DNA of 6,448 nt from an uncultured Bacilli bacterium (GTDB lineage: Bacteria > Bacillota_I > Bacilli_A > RF39 > UBA660). The stretch lies in the NCBI GenBank assembly GCA_944345045.1, contig CALVMI010000018.1:1-6448 (forward strand), given 5' to 3'. A program made the translations under genes and the position numbers. Position 1 is the stretch's first letter. Every line of letters begins with the position of its first letter. Below the pieces are notes generated by a model. It was not told the DNA's origin. It was given only the letters and a program-made list of their open reading frames with translations, and did no database searches. Positions 1-5,170 of this stretch are shown here, piece by piece.

Positions 1-2
1 AT

Positions 3-275
3 GAAGGAGATGAATTACTAATGGACGTGAAAAAAGAAGCAGAAAGAATACTAGAAAACTTTGATGCTTTACTATATTATGATCCTTATGAGCTTGGAAT
101 GAAAGATGGAAGAAGCGAAGGCATAGAAATTGGACGGGATGAAGGACGTAGTGAAGGTATTAATGAAACAGCGATGAATTTTATTAAAGAAGGGGTAGAT
201 TTAAGCATTATAGCTAAAGCAACAGATATTGATATGCAAAAGTTACAGCAAATGGCTATGACAATGAAAGCATAA
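3..275 (+). CDS. C-terminal part of an Rpn-family (PD-(D/E)XK) putative transposase/nuclease, 5' end outside window
   Basis: The frame is open to the left edge, so this is probably the tail of a longer gene; the first in-window ATG (21) follows an AAGGAG at 4-9 at a rather long spacing and cannot be excluded as a start. The visible tail has a charged helix, then a Gly-rich repeat in which GRSEG occurs twice with IGRDEG between (about residues 30-47 from the ATG), then a short helical segment of the type 'xxFIKEGVDLSIIAKATDID'. Gly/Glu/Arg repeats followed by such a degenerate helix-turn-helix-like end are typical of the C-terminus of Rpn recombination-promoting nucleases and related transposase-like proteins, which are abundant in gut Firmicutes. 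The catalytic PD-(D/E)XK core would lie upstream and is not visible, so activity cannot be judged. Family call from the tail only. Confidence 0.6.
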   Translation, partial: EGDELLMDVKKEAERILENFDALLYYDPYELGMKDGRSEGIEIGRDEGRSEGINETAMNFIKEGVDLSIIAKATDIDMQKLQQMAMTMKA

Positions 276-352
276 GTAAAATGAATAAATTGAAAGAACT
301 TCTTTAATTAGTAACTGCTATTTTGCTGGAATATTTGAATTTGAAAAGTTAC

Positions 353-396
353 GGGTTATTCTTGGTGGGATCGAACCTTTCGTATAGTTTTAACCC
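353..396. repeat. Short nested inverted repeat in the gap before the Met-rich gene
   Basis: GGGTTA (353-358) is complementary to TAACCC (391-396), and a GGT/ACC pair (364-366 with 375-377) sits inside. A second 6-base inverted repeat, GTAACT/AGTTAC (311-316 with 347-352), lies just upstream. A T-rich run (411-422) follows 14 bases after the first stem, too far for a standard Rho-independent terminator. A TATAGT (383-388) could be a -10 box for the next gene but lacks a good -35. Apart from these, the gap between 276 and 448 shows nothing recognisable. Confidence 0.3.
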
Positions 397-448
397 CTAC
401 AAATACATAATTTTTTCTTTTTAAGCCATAATATGTTTGGTGATAAAA

Positions 449-874
449 ATGTTAGAAAAAGAAATATTGATTAAGTTGTATCAAAATGTAGAAATGGGAA
501 TTGTGGGTATCGAATCTATTGAAGGTAAGATTGAATCTCGTTCTTTAGAAAAAGTTATTTTACTTCAGAAAAAAGAATATGAAGATGTAAAAAGAAAAGT
601 TGCTTCTTTGTGTGAAAAGCACAATGTTTTAGATAAAGAATTAAGTGGTTTTGCTAAGATAAGTAGCGATATGATGGCAAAGATGAAAACTATGATGGAT
701 AAAAGTGAACATAATATTGCTAAAATGATGATGGAAGGAACAAATAAAGGATTAATTCAATTAGAAGAATTGTTAAATAATTATCAAGGAAAAGATGAAA
801 AAATTAAAGAACTTATTGAAAAAGTTATTGATTTAGAACATCAAAATAATGAAGAATTGAAAATTTATTTGTAA
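449..874 (+). CDS. Small Met-rich all-helical protein, possibly ferritin-like (DUF2383-like)
   Basis: The product is 141 residues if started at ATG 449. That ATG follows GGTGAT (439-444), a match to the distal part of the Bacillus-type Shine-Dalgarno. In-frame TTG (437) and GTG (440) would add four residues but overlap that site. There is no signal peptide or membrane segment, so it is probably cytosolic. The sequence looks like four amphipathic helices: about 2-25, 32-58, 66-110 and 118-140. The third starts with a Met-rich stretch (M75, M76, M79, M82, M83, M93-M95) and contains E87, H88 and E96. The 'YQNVEMG' opening and the Gly-then-helix pattern before the Met-rich part resemble small ferritin-like/DUF2383 proteins of Firmicutes. 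Function is unknown, metal binding is only a possibility, and the fold is inferred from pattern. The gene has no obvious strong promoter or terminator. Confidence 0.7.
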   Translation: MLEKEILIKLYQNVEMGIVGIESIEGKIESRSLEKVILLQKKEYEDVKRKVASLCEKHNVLDKELSGFAKISSDMMAKMKTMMDKSEHNIAKMMMEGTNKGLIQLEELLNNYQGKDEKIKELIEKVIDLEHQNNEELKIYL

Positions 875-899
875 AATATGTCAAGTATTGTCTCTTTTC

Positions 900-929
900 T
901 TGTGAAAAAAATCTTTCTTGTGGTAAAAT
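900..929 (+). promoter_or_regulatory. Sigma-A-type promoter of the cyclophilin gene
   Basis: TTGTGA (900-905) and TAAAAT (924-929) are separated by 18 bases. A TGG immediately before the -10 (921-923) makes it an extended -10. Transcription would start near 936, leaving about a 25-base leader that carries GAAGGA (949-954), six bases from the ATG at 961. Confidence 0.6.
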
Positions 930-960
930 GAAAATGAACTTTACGAAAGAAGGATAAGAA

Positions 961-1617
961 ATGGAAGATAAGCATCGTAAGTTATTGTGTTTAGGACTTT
1001 TTGTGCTTGCTATTTTAATTTGTTTTACAACTACAGGATGTGAAAAAGAAAATTTCACAAGTGGTGATATTGAAGGATATCATTATGAAGAAACAGAAGA
1101 AGTGACTAATTATGTTAAAATTGTGACAAATCATGATCAAGTAATTTTAATGGAACTTTATCCAGATGTCGCGCCTATTACGGTTGAAAATTTCCAAAAA
1201 CTTGTTTCAGAACACTTTTATGATGGTTTGATTTTTCATAGAGTTATTGAAGACTTTATGATTCAAGGCGGAGATCCGAATGGCAATGGTACTGGTGGTA
1301 GTGGTGAGACCATTAAAGGAGAGTTTTCTAGTAATGGAGTTGAAAACACTTTAGAACACGAGCCAGGTGTTGTTTCTATGGCGAGAGGAACAGAACCGGA
1401 TTCAGCTTCTAGTCAATTCTTTATTTGTACAGGTGCTAAAGAAGCTATTTCCTACTTAGATGGTGATTATGCGGCTTTTGGTAAGGTAATTGCTGGAATG
1501 AATACTGTTTACGAAATTTCTAAAGTAAGTACTGATAATTCAGATATGCCTTTAGCCGCACAGAGAATGGAAACTGTTCGCTTTGTAAAGGTAAGTGAGC
1601 TTGATGCAACTGAATAA
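961..1617 (+). CDS. Cyclophilin-type peptidyl-prolyl cis-trans isomerase, surface lipoprotein
   Basis: This 218-residue protein is predicted to catalyse cis-trans isomerisation of Xaa-Pro bonds and to help fold exported proteins at the outer face of the membrane. Residues 1-26 form a lipoprotein signal peptide: a basic start, a hydrophobic core at 8-22, and a TTGC lipobox with Cys27 as the lipid-modified residue. A short acidic linker follows. The cyclophilin domain covers about 50-213. It keeps the active-site block FHRVIEDFMIQGGD (92-105, with Arg94, Phe99 and Gln102), MAR (140-142) and SSQFFI (150-155). In the 'LDGxxxxFGKV' loop (166-176) the residue usually His is Tyr170, and the cyclosporin-contacting Trp of human CypA is absent, as is common in bacteria. 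It has its own promoter and a downstream terminator, so it is likely monocistronic. The start is supported by GAAGGA at 949-954. Confidence 0.95.
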   Translation: MEDKHRKLLCLGLFVLAILICFTTTGCEKENFTSGDIEGYHYEETEEVTNYVKIVTNHDQVILMELYPDVAPITVENFQKLVSEHFYDGLIFHRVIEDFMIQGGDPNGNGTGGSGETIKGEFSSNGVENTLEHEPGVVSMARGTEPDSASSQFFICTGAKEAISYLDGDYAAFGKVIAGMNTVYEISKVSTDNSDMPLAAQRMETVRFVKVSELDATE

Positions 1618-1654
1618 TCCATTTACAAAGATATAAATATTATTAATGAAAGAC

Positions 1655-1717
1655 AAGCCTCTTTAGAAAATGCTTATAAACTTTAGTTCTCTTAGATTTC
1701 TAAGAGGCTTTTTATTT
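1655..1717 (+). terminator. Rho-independent terminator after the cyclophilin gene
   Basis: AAGCCTCTT (1655-1663) pairs with AAGAGGCTT (1702-1710). After a bulged T1664 the stem continues with AGAAA (1665-1669) against TTTCT (1697-1701), leaving a 27-base loop. A T-run interrupted by one A follows at 1709-1717. A shorter alternative hairpin, CTCTTAG (1689-1695) with CTAAGAG (1700-1706) around a four-base loop, uses the same 3' arm, so two folds compete. Confidence 0.75.
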
Positions 1718-1744
1718 GTAAATTTTCTTTTTTTATGCTACAAT
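1716..1744 (+). promoter_or_regulatory. Sigma-A-type promoter of the 204-residue unknown gene
   Basis: TTGTAA (1716-1721) and TACAAT (1739-1744) are 17 bases apart, and a TGC just before the -10 gives an extended -10. The -35 begins at the end of the preceding terminator's T-run. An in-frame ATG at 1735 lies inside this promoter, upstream of the expected transcription start near 1751, which argues against it as the translation start. Confidence 0.65.
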
Positions 1745-1757
1745 ACTTTTCATTACA

Positions 1758-1765
1758 AAAGGGGG
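1758..1765 (+). promoter_or_regulatory. Ribosome binding site deciding the start at 1771
   Basis: AAAGGGGG ends five bases before ATG 1771. No comparable site precedes the in-frame ATG at 1735, so the shorter reading is chosen. Confidence 0.75.
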
Positions 1766-1770
1766 TTATC

Positions 1771-2385
1771 ATGCAAAATTTTGGTTTAGAGAAGAATAAT
1801 TTTTTGTTTCGTGATTCATATGTAGATACCGATCCTGTTAAAGATCGAATTATTTCAGAAATTTTTGATTTTACTTTAAAGGAAACTTTAGCAAATAAAA
1901 ATATTTCTTTTGTAAATAATCATTATGTTTATAAAACAATGGAAGAAGAATATCCTTTTTTTCTTTTATCAGATTATATTGTTGATCCACATTTTAAAAA
2001 TCTTCTTCAAACGTCTTTAAGAGCTAGAAATTGTCATACGTTTTCGTTAGATTTTTCAATGCAAAATCCAAATTATCAAGTTGTGACTGGGTATATTAAA
2101 GCGTTTGATAAAAAGTATCTTCATTCTGTTTCAAAAACGTATTTTCCAATTTTGCAAAAAGAAGTGTATTTAGATTTTACAACCAATACGATTATGGATA
2201 CGGATACGTTTACTAAACTTTTTTCGTTTGAAATTCTTGAAGAATTACAACAAGAAGATATTTTGAATTTTCAAGAAAGTATTAAGAATTATTATACGTC
2301 TTTTAATGAGAAATTGGCTGTATGTTTTGCTAAAGAAGTGACAAATGATTTTAAAAGAAATCGTGTTTTATTTGACAAGAAATAG
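1771..2385 (+). CDS. Unrecognised 204-residue protein with possible papain/transglutaminase-like Cys-His-Asp pattern
   Basis: I do not recognise a named family. The protein is soluble, without signal peptide or membrane segment. Residues 20-45 look helical. The middle holds 'RARNCHTFSL' (Cys88, His89), then 'VVTGYIKAF' (104-112), 'KYLHSV' (His118) and 'VYLDFTTNTIMD' (Asp135). A Cys, then a strand, a His and a strand ending in Asp, with a 'V(V/L)TGY' between, is the order seen in papain/transglutaminase-like folds and in small uncharacterised Firmicute proteins. The triad C88-H118-D135 is my inference from spacing, not a demonstrated active site. The C-terminal 155-204 is helical and charged. 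The gene has its own promoter and ribosome site. Its last codons carry the -35 box of the next operon. No terminator separates it from the T-box leader, so read-through into that leader is possible. Confidence 0.85.
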   Translation: MQNFGLEKNNFLFRDSYVDTDPVKDRIISEIFDFTLKETLANKNISFVNNHYVYKTMEEEYPFFLLSDYIVDPHFKNLLQTSLRARNCHTFSLDFSMQNPNYQVVTGYIKAFDKKYLHSVSKTYFPILQKEVYLDFTTNTIMDTDTFTKLFSFEILEELQQEDILNFQESIKNYYTSFNEKLAVCFAKEVTNDFKRNRVLFDKK

Positions 2386-2400
2386 AAAATAGCCTAAAAT
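2372..2400 (+). promoter_or_regulatory. Consensus sigma-A promoter of the gltX operon, overlapping the upstream gene's end
   Basis: A perfect TTGACA (2372-2377) and TAAAAT (2395-2400) have the ideal 17-base spacer. The -35 lies inside the last codons of the preceding gene, which stops at 2385. The expected start, near 2407, coincides with the first base of the T-box leader fold. Confidence 0.85.
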
Positions 2401-2406
2401 AATTTT

Positions 2407-2618
2407 GAAAGCGAAGAAAAAGAAAAGTAAAAAAGATTTTCTTAATAGAGAGTCTATGGGTGGTGGAAATAGATAAGAAAACTTTTTGAAAGAAGCTTTG
2501 GAGTTGAAATTCTATTTTTTGGAGTTTTCGGGAATTACTCACGTTACGAGGAAAAGAACAAAATAAGGTGGTACCACGGGTGTTTACTCGTCCTTTAGGG
2601 TATCACCTTTTTATTTTT
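2407..2618 (+). promoter_or_regulatory. T-box riboswitch with Glu (GAA) specifier, upstream of gltX
   Basis: T-box leaders bind a specific tRNA and allow read-through when it is uncharged. Stem I: AAAGC (2408-2412) may close with GCTTT (2495-2499). AGTA (2426-2429) lies in the specifier loop. AAAAAG (2430-2435) pairs with CTTTTT (2482-2487), TTTTCTTA (2437-2444) with TAAGAAAA (2474-2481), and TCTAT (2453-2457) with ATAGA (2469-2473). The AGAGAG and GGTGGTGGAA distal-loop motifs are present. The specifier is GAA at 2488-2490, followed by A. A second helix (about 2501-2540) pairs GAGT with ACTC and AATTC with GAATT. The T-box core GGTGGTACCACG (2567-2578) forms the antiterminator: AAGG (2565-2568) with CCTT (2592-2595), a seven-base TGGTACC bulge, and ACGGGT with ACTCGT (2576-2581, 2586-2591). 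The bulge TGGT would pair with a tRNA ending ACCA. Confidence 0.95.
2565..2618 (+). terminator. T-box-controlled intrinsic terminator
   Basis: AAGGTGGTACC (2565-2575) pairs with GGTATCACCTT (2599-2609), with one G-T wobble. The inner ACGGGT/ACTCGT hairpin stacks inside. The tail is a T-rich run at 2608-2618. The 5' arm contains the TGGTACC bulge and AAGG used by the antiterminator, so the two structures are mutually exclusive. Confidence 0.9.
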
Positions 2619-2636
2619 AGAAAAGAGGTTTTATTT

Positions 2637-4286
2637 ATGACAAGAGAAGAATTTGCAGATATTTTATTACCAGATGTGCAACATACAAGAGCATATTATG
2701 AAGAAAAGTATGGAAAAAGGGATTTACCTTTTAATGCTATGGTAACTCGTTTAGCGCCTTCACCAACAGGTTTTGTGCATATTGGCTCCCTTTATCAGGC
2801 AATCGGGGCTCAGAAACTTGCACATCAAAGTAGTGGTGTATGTTTTTTGAGAATTGAAGATACTGATCATAAAAGGGAAGTAGAAAATGGTATCGAACAA
2901 ATTATTTCTTCTTTAAAAACTTATGATGTACAGTTTGATGAAGGTCCTTTATGCGATGGCGAAGATGTTGGTAACTATGGCCCTTATATTCAAAGTAAAA
3001 GAAAAGATATTTATCAAGCTTTTGTAAAAGATTTACTCATTAAAGATTTAGCTTATCCTTCTTTTTTAACGGAAGAAGAAAAAGAAGCAATTACTCTTCG
3101 ACAAAAAGAAATTAAGTCTCGAATTGGATATTTTGGACCATGGGCATTAGAAGAGCGCAATATGACAATGGAAGAGGCAGTAGAAAAGGTAAAAAAAGGA
3201 ATACCTTATGTTATTCGCTTGCGCAGTCATGGTAACTTTTTAAAGAGAGTTGAAGTAGAGGATGCCATAAAGGGGAAAATTTCTATTCCAGAAAATGATA
3301 TGGATATTGTTTTATTAAAACAAGATGGTATACCAACGTATCATTTGGCTCATGTAATTGATGATACACTTATGCATACGACGCATGTTACCCGTGGTGA
3401 TGAGTGGATTAGTAGTTTACCTATTCATATAGAACTTTTTCATGTTTTAGGTTTTGAGCCACCAAAATACGCTCATTTAGCGACGATTCAAAAAGAAGAA
3501 GATGGCAAGAAAAGAAAAATTAGCAAAAGAAAAGATCCAGAAGCTAATGTTATGTATTATATTGAAAAAGGTATTCCTGTTAAAGCAGTAGAACTTTATT
3601 TGATGACTCTTTTAAATTCTAATTTTGAAGAATGGTATTTGGAAAATCCTAAAAAAGATATTAATGAGTTTACTTTAGATTTTTCTAAAATGAGTACAAG
3701 TGGTGCTTTATTTGATATGGAAAAACTTTTAAATATTTCTAAAAATTATCTTAGTACGTTGTCAGCTGAGGAAGTTTATCAAAATACATTAGCATGGGCT
3801 AAAGTATATGACCTTTCATTTGCAACTCTTTTGGAAAAAGAAAAAGAAGTAGCTATACGTACTTTAGATATCGAAAGAAATACGGAAAAACCACGAAAAG
3901 ATTTTGCAATGTATAGTGAAGTAAAACAAAATATTTGGTATATGTTTAAAGAATGTTTTGAAAAGCCCGAAAATTATGAGTGGCAAAAGATTACGGATAA
4001 AGAAGAAATTAAGAAAATTTTAGACATTTATATAGCTAAATATTATGATATTCGTGATGATAATGAAGAATGGTTTAATAAAGTAAAACTTTTATGTGAT
4101 GAACTTGGATATGCTTCTAATATGAAAGATTATAAGAAAAATCCAGAAAATTACAAAGGAAATGTCGCAGATGTTTCAACAGTTATTCGAGTTGCTTTAA
4201 CAACAAGTTCTCGAACACCTAATTTGAAAGATATTATGGAAATTTTAGGAAAAGAAGAAATTGAAAGAAGAATAAATCTTCTTTAA
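2637..4286 (+). CDS. gltX: Glutamyl-tRNA synthetase, long-form
   Basis: This 549-residue class I aminoacyl-tRNA synthetase charges tRNA with glutamate in the cytosol. ATG 2637 follows AGAGG (2624-2628). The in-frame GTG at 2568 lies within the T-box core and is not credible. The Rossmann catalytic domain begins after a ~33-residue N-terminal extension. It shows 'TRLAPSPTGFVHIGS' (37-51), with HIGS in place of HIGH, then 'RIEDTD', 'RGDEW' (253-257) and the KMSKS-equivalent KISKR (294-298). The rest, to 549, is the helical anticodon-binding part. Typical bacterial GluRS has about 460-500 residues. The N-terminal extension and longer C-terminus match a GluRS subgroup I associate with Clostridia and related Firmicutes. 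Whether it also charges tRNA-Gln (non-discriminating) cannot be read from the sequence. It is the first gene of the T-box operon, and the GAA specifier agrees with its identity. Confidence 0.97.
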   Translation: MTREEFADILLPDVQHTRAYYEEKYGKRDLPFNAMVTRLAPSPTGFVHIGSLYQAIGAQKLAHQSSGVCFLRIEDTDHKREVENGIEQIISSLKTYDVQFDEGPLCDGEDVGNYGPYIQSKRKDIYQAFVKDLLIKDLAYPSFLTEEEKEAITLRQKEIKSRIGYFGPWALEERNMTMEEAVEKVKKGIPYVIRLRSHGNFLKRVEVEDAIKGKISIPENDMDIVLLKQDGIPTYHLAHVIDDTLMHTTHVTRGDEWISSLPIHIELFHVLGFEPPKYAHLATIQKEEDGKKRKISKRKDPEANVMYYIEKGIPVKAVELYLMTLLNSNFEEWYLENPKKDINEFTLDFSKMSTSGALFDMEKLLNISKNYLSTLSAEEVYQNTLAWAKVYDLSFATLLEKEKEVAIRTLDIERNTEKPRKDFAMYSEVKQNIWYMFKECFEKPENYEWQKITDKEEIKKILDIYIAKYYDIRDDNEEWFNKVKLLCDELGYASNMKDYKKNPENYKGNVADVSTVIRVALTTSSRTPNLKDIMEILGKEEIERRINLL

Positions 4287-4287
4287 T

Positions 4288-4298
4288 GAGGAAGTGGG
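4288..4298 (+). promoter_or_regulatory. Ribosome binding site for the TTG-initiated phosphoesterase
   Basis: A purine-rich GAGGAAGTGGG begins just after the gltX stop and ends three bases before TTG 4302. GAGG at 4288-4291 is ten bases from the start. No in-frame ATG or GTG is near. Confidence 0.6.
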
Positions 4299-4301
4299 AT
4301 A

Positions 4302-5156
4302 TTGACAAAGATTGCTATAATTTCCGATATTCACTCAAATAAAGAGGCTTTATATGCGGTTTTATCAGATATGGAAAAAAGAGGTGTAGATAAAATTGTT
4401 TGTTTAGGAGATATCGTTACAAAATATGTTTATCCTCGTGAAGTTGTTGAAGCTTTAAAATCTTCTTGTGAGATCATTGTTCGGGGAAATTGTGATCAAA
4501 ATGTAGTAGAAAATGAAAATTATCGTTATGCTAGAAATAAATTGGGTTTAGAAAATATAGAGTTTTTGGCTCAACTTCCTTTAGTTGAGCAACTAAAATA
4601 TAAAGACTTATTGCTCCATTTTTTTCATGCAACTCCATATGCAAATGATCAAATTTTTAATCCTGTTCAAACTAATTCCTATCATAATATGTTTATGGGT
4701 GAGCAACCACAAATTAATTTTTTCGGTCATACCCATATTCCAAGTATTTCTTTGATTTCTCCTCATGGAATAACTTTAACAACAGAAAGTAGTGTATATT
4801 TAAAAACAAATGGTAAGTACATACTTAATGTAGGAAGCGTTGGAGAACCGCTTATTGTAAATCCGAATCCTTTAAGCGCAAATAAATACTTGGTTTCTGA
4901 AAATATGAATTATATGATTTTTACGGACGAGAATGGAATATATCAAGTCCAAAAAATTTCTGTTCCTTATAAAAATATATTTGTAAAGGTTTATGTGGAT
5001 TTTGTTCATAAACAACAATTGGATAAACAAGGAAATCGTTATTATCCCCGTTCGCCAAAGGATACGGCTAAATTGTATGAATCATTGAATTTTATGGGCG
5101 TTACGGATATTCCCATGCCAGATGACATTGATAAAAATAATTCATATACTAGATAA
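4302..5156 (+). CDS. Calcineurin-like metallophosphoesterase (YfcE/MJ0936-type)
   Basis: This 284-residue protein is predicted to be a two-metal phosphodiesterase or phosphatase in the cytosol. The substrate is unknown. The full metallophosphoesterase motif series is present: DIHSN (9-13), LGDIV (35-39), GNCD (62-65, where GNHD is more usual), HATP (109-112) and GHTH (142-145). NVGSVGEP follows in the C-terminal part. The ~70 residues after the core are not typical of minimal YfcE proteins and are unassigned. Translation starts at TTG 4302: reading from there gives 'MTKIAIISDIHSN', the exact family N-terminus, and no upstream ATG is available. The gene lies 15 bases after gltX and 14 before the next gene, so it is co-transcribed. 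A weak start codon may lower its output. Confidence 0.92.
   Translation: MTKIAIISDIHSNKEALYAVLSDMEKRGVDKIVCLGDIVTKYVYPREVVEALKSSCEIIVRGNCDQNVVENENYRYARNKLGLENIEFLAQLPLVEQLKYKDLLLHFFHATPYANDQIFNPVQTNSYHNMFMGEQPQINFFGHTHIPSISLISPHGITLTTESSVYLKTNGKYILNVGSVGEPLIVNPNPLSANKYLVSENMNYMIFTDENGIYQVQKISVPYKNIFVKVYVDFVHKQQLDKQGNRYYPRSPKDTAKLYESLNFMGVTDIPMPDDIDKNNSYTR
4569..4590. repeat. Perfect inverted repeat inside the phosphoesterase gene
   Basis: GCTCAACT (4569-4576) and AGTTGAGC (4583-4590) form an eight-base-pair stem with a six-base loop. It encodes part of 'LAQLPLVEQL'. No T-run follows on either strand, so it is not a terminator; it may be chance. Confidence 0.5.
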
Positions 5157-5170
5157 AAAGGGGTTCTTTT

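Noticed and set aside
353..397. tRNA-like signal on the minus strand: a GGTTCGATCCC T-loop-like string between GGGGTTA and TAACCC
   Set aside because: The span is only about 45 bases, the bases beside the loop do not form a five-base-pair T-stem, and no D-arm or anticodon arm is found; it is likely chance or at most a remnant.
437..448. Earlier TTG/GTG starts for the Met-rich gene
   Set aside because: They overlap the GGTGAT ribosome site that serves ATG 449.
825..1058. Minus-strand open frame
   Set aside because: It overlaps the ends of two well-supported plus-strand genes and their promoter, and its product has no recognisable family.
1621..1723. Nine-base inverted repeat ATTTACAAA/TTTGTAAAT enclosing the terminator, like a tiny MITE
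   Set aside because: The repeats are AT-only apart from one base pair, no flanking target duplication is seen, and the right copy is part of a promoter -35.
1735..1770. Upstream in-frame ATG for the 204-residue protein
   Set aside because: It falls within the promoter and has no ribosome site; ATG 1771 follows AAAGGGGG.
2351..2542. Minus-strand open frame across the T-box leader
   Set aside because: It opposes a structured RNA and the end of a real gene, and reads as low-complexity Phe/Ser/Lys sequence.
2568..2636. N-terminal extension of GltX from GTG 2568
   Set aside because: These bases are the T-box antiterminator/terminator; the ribosome site and family alignment support ATG 2637.
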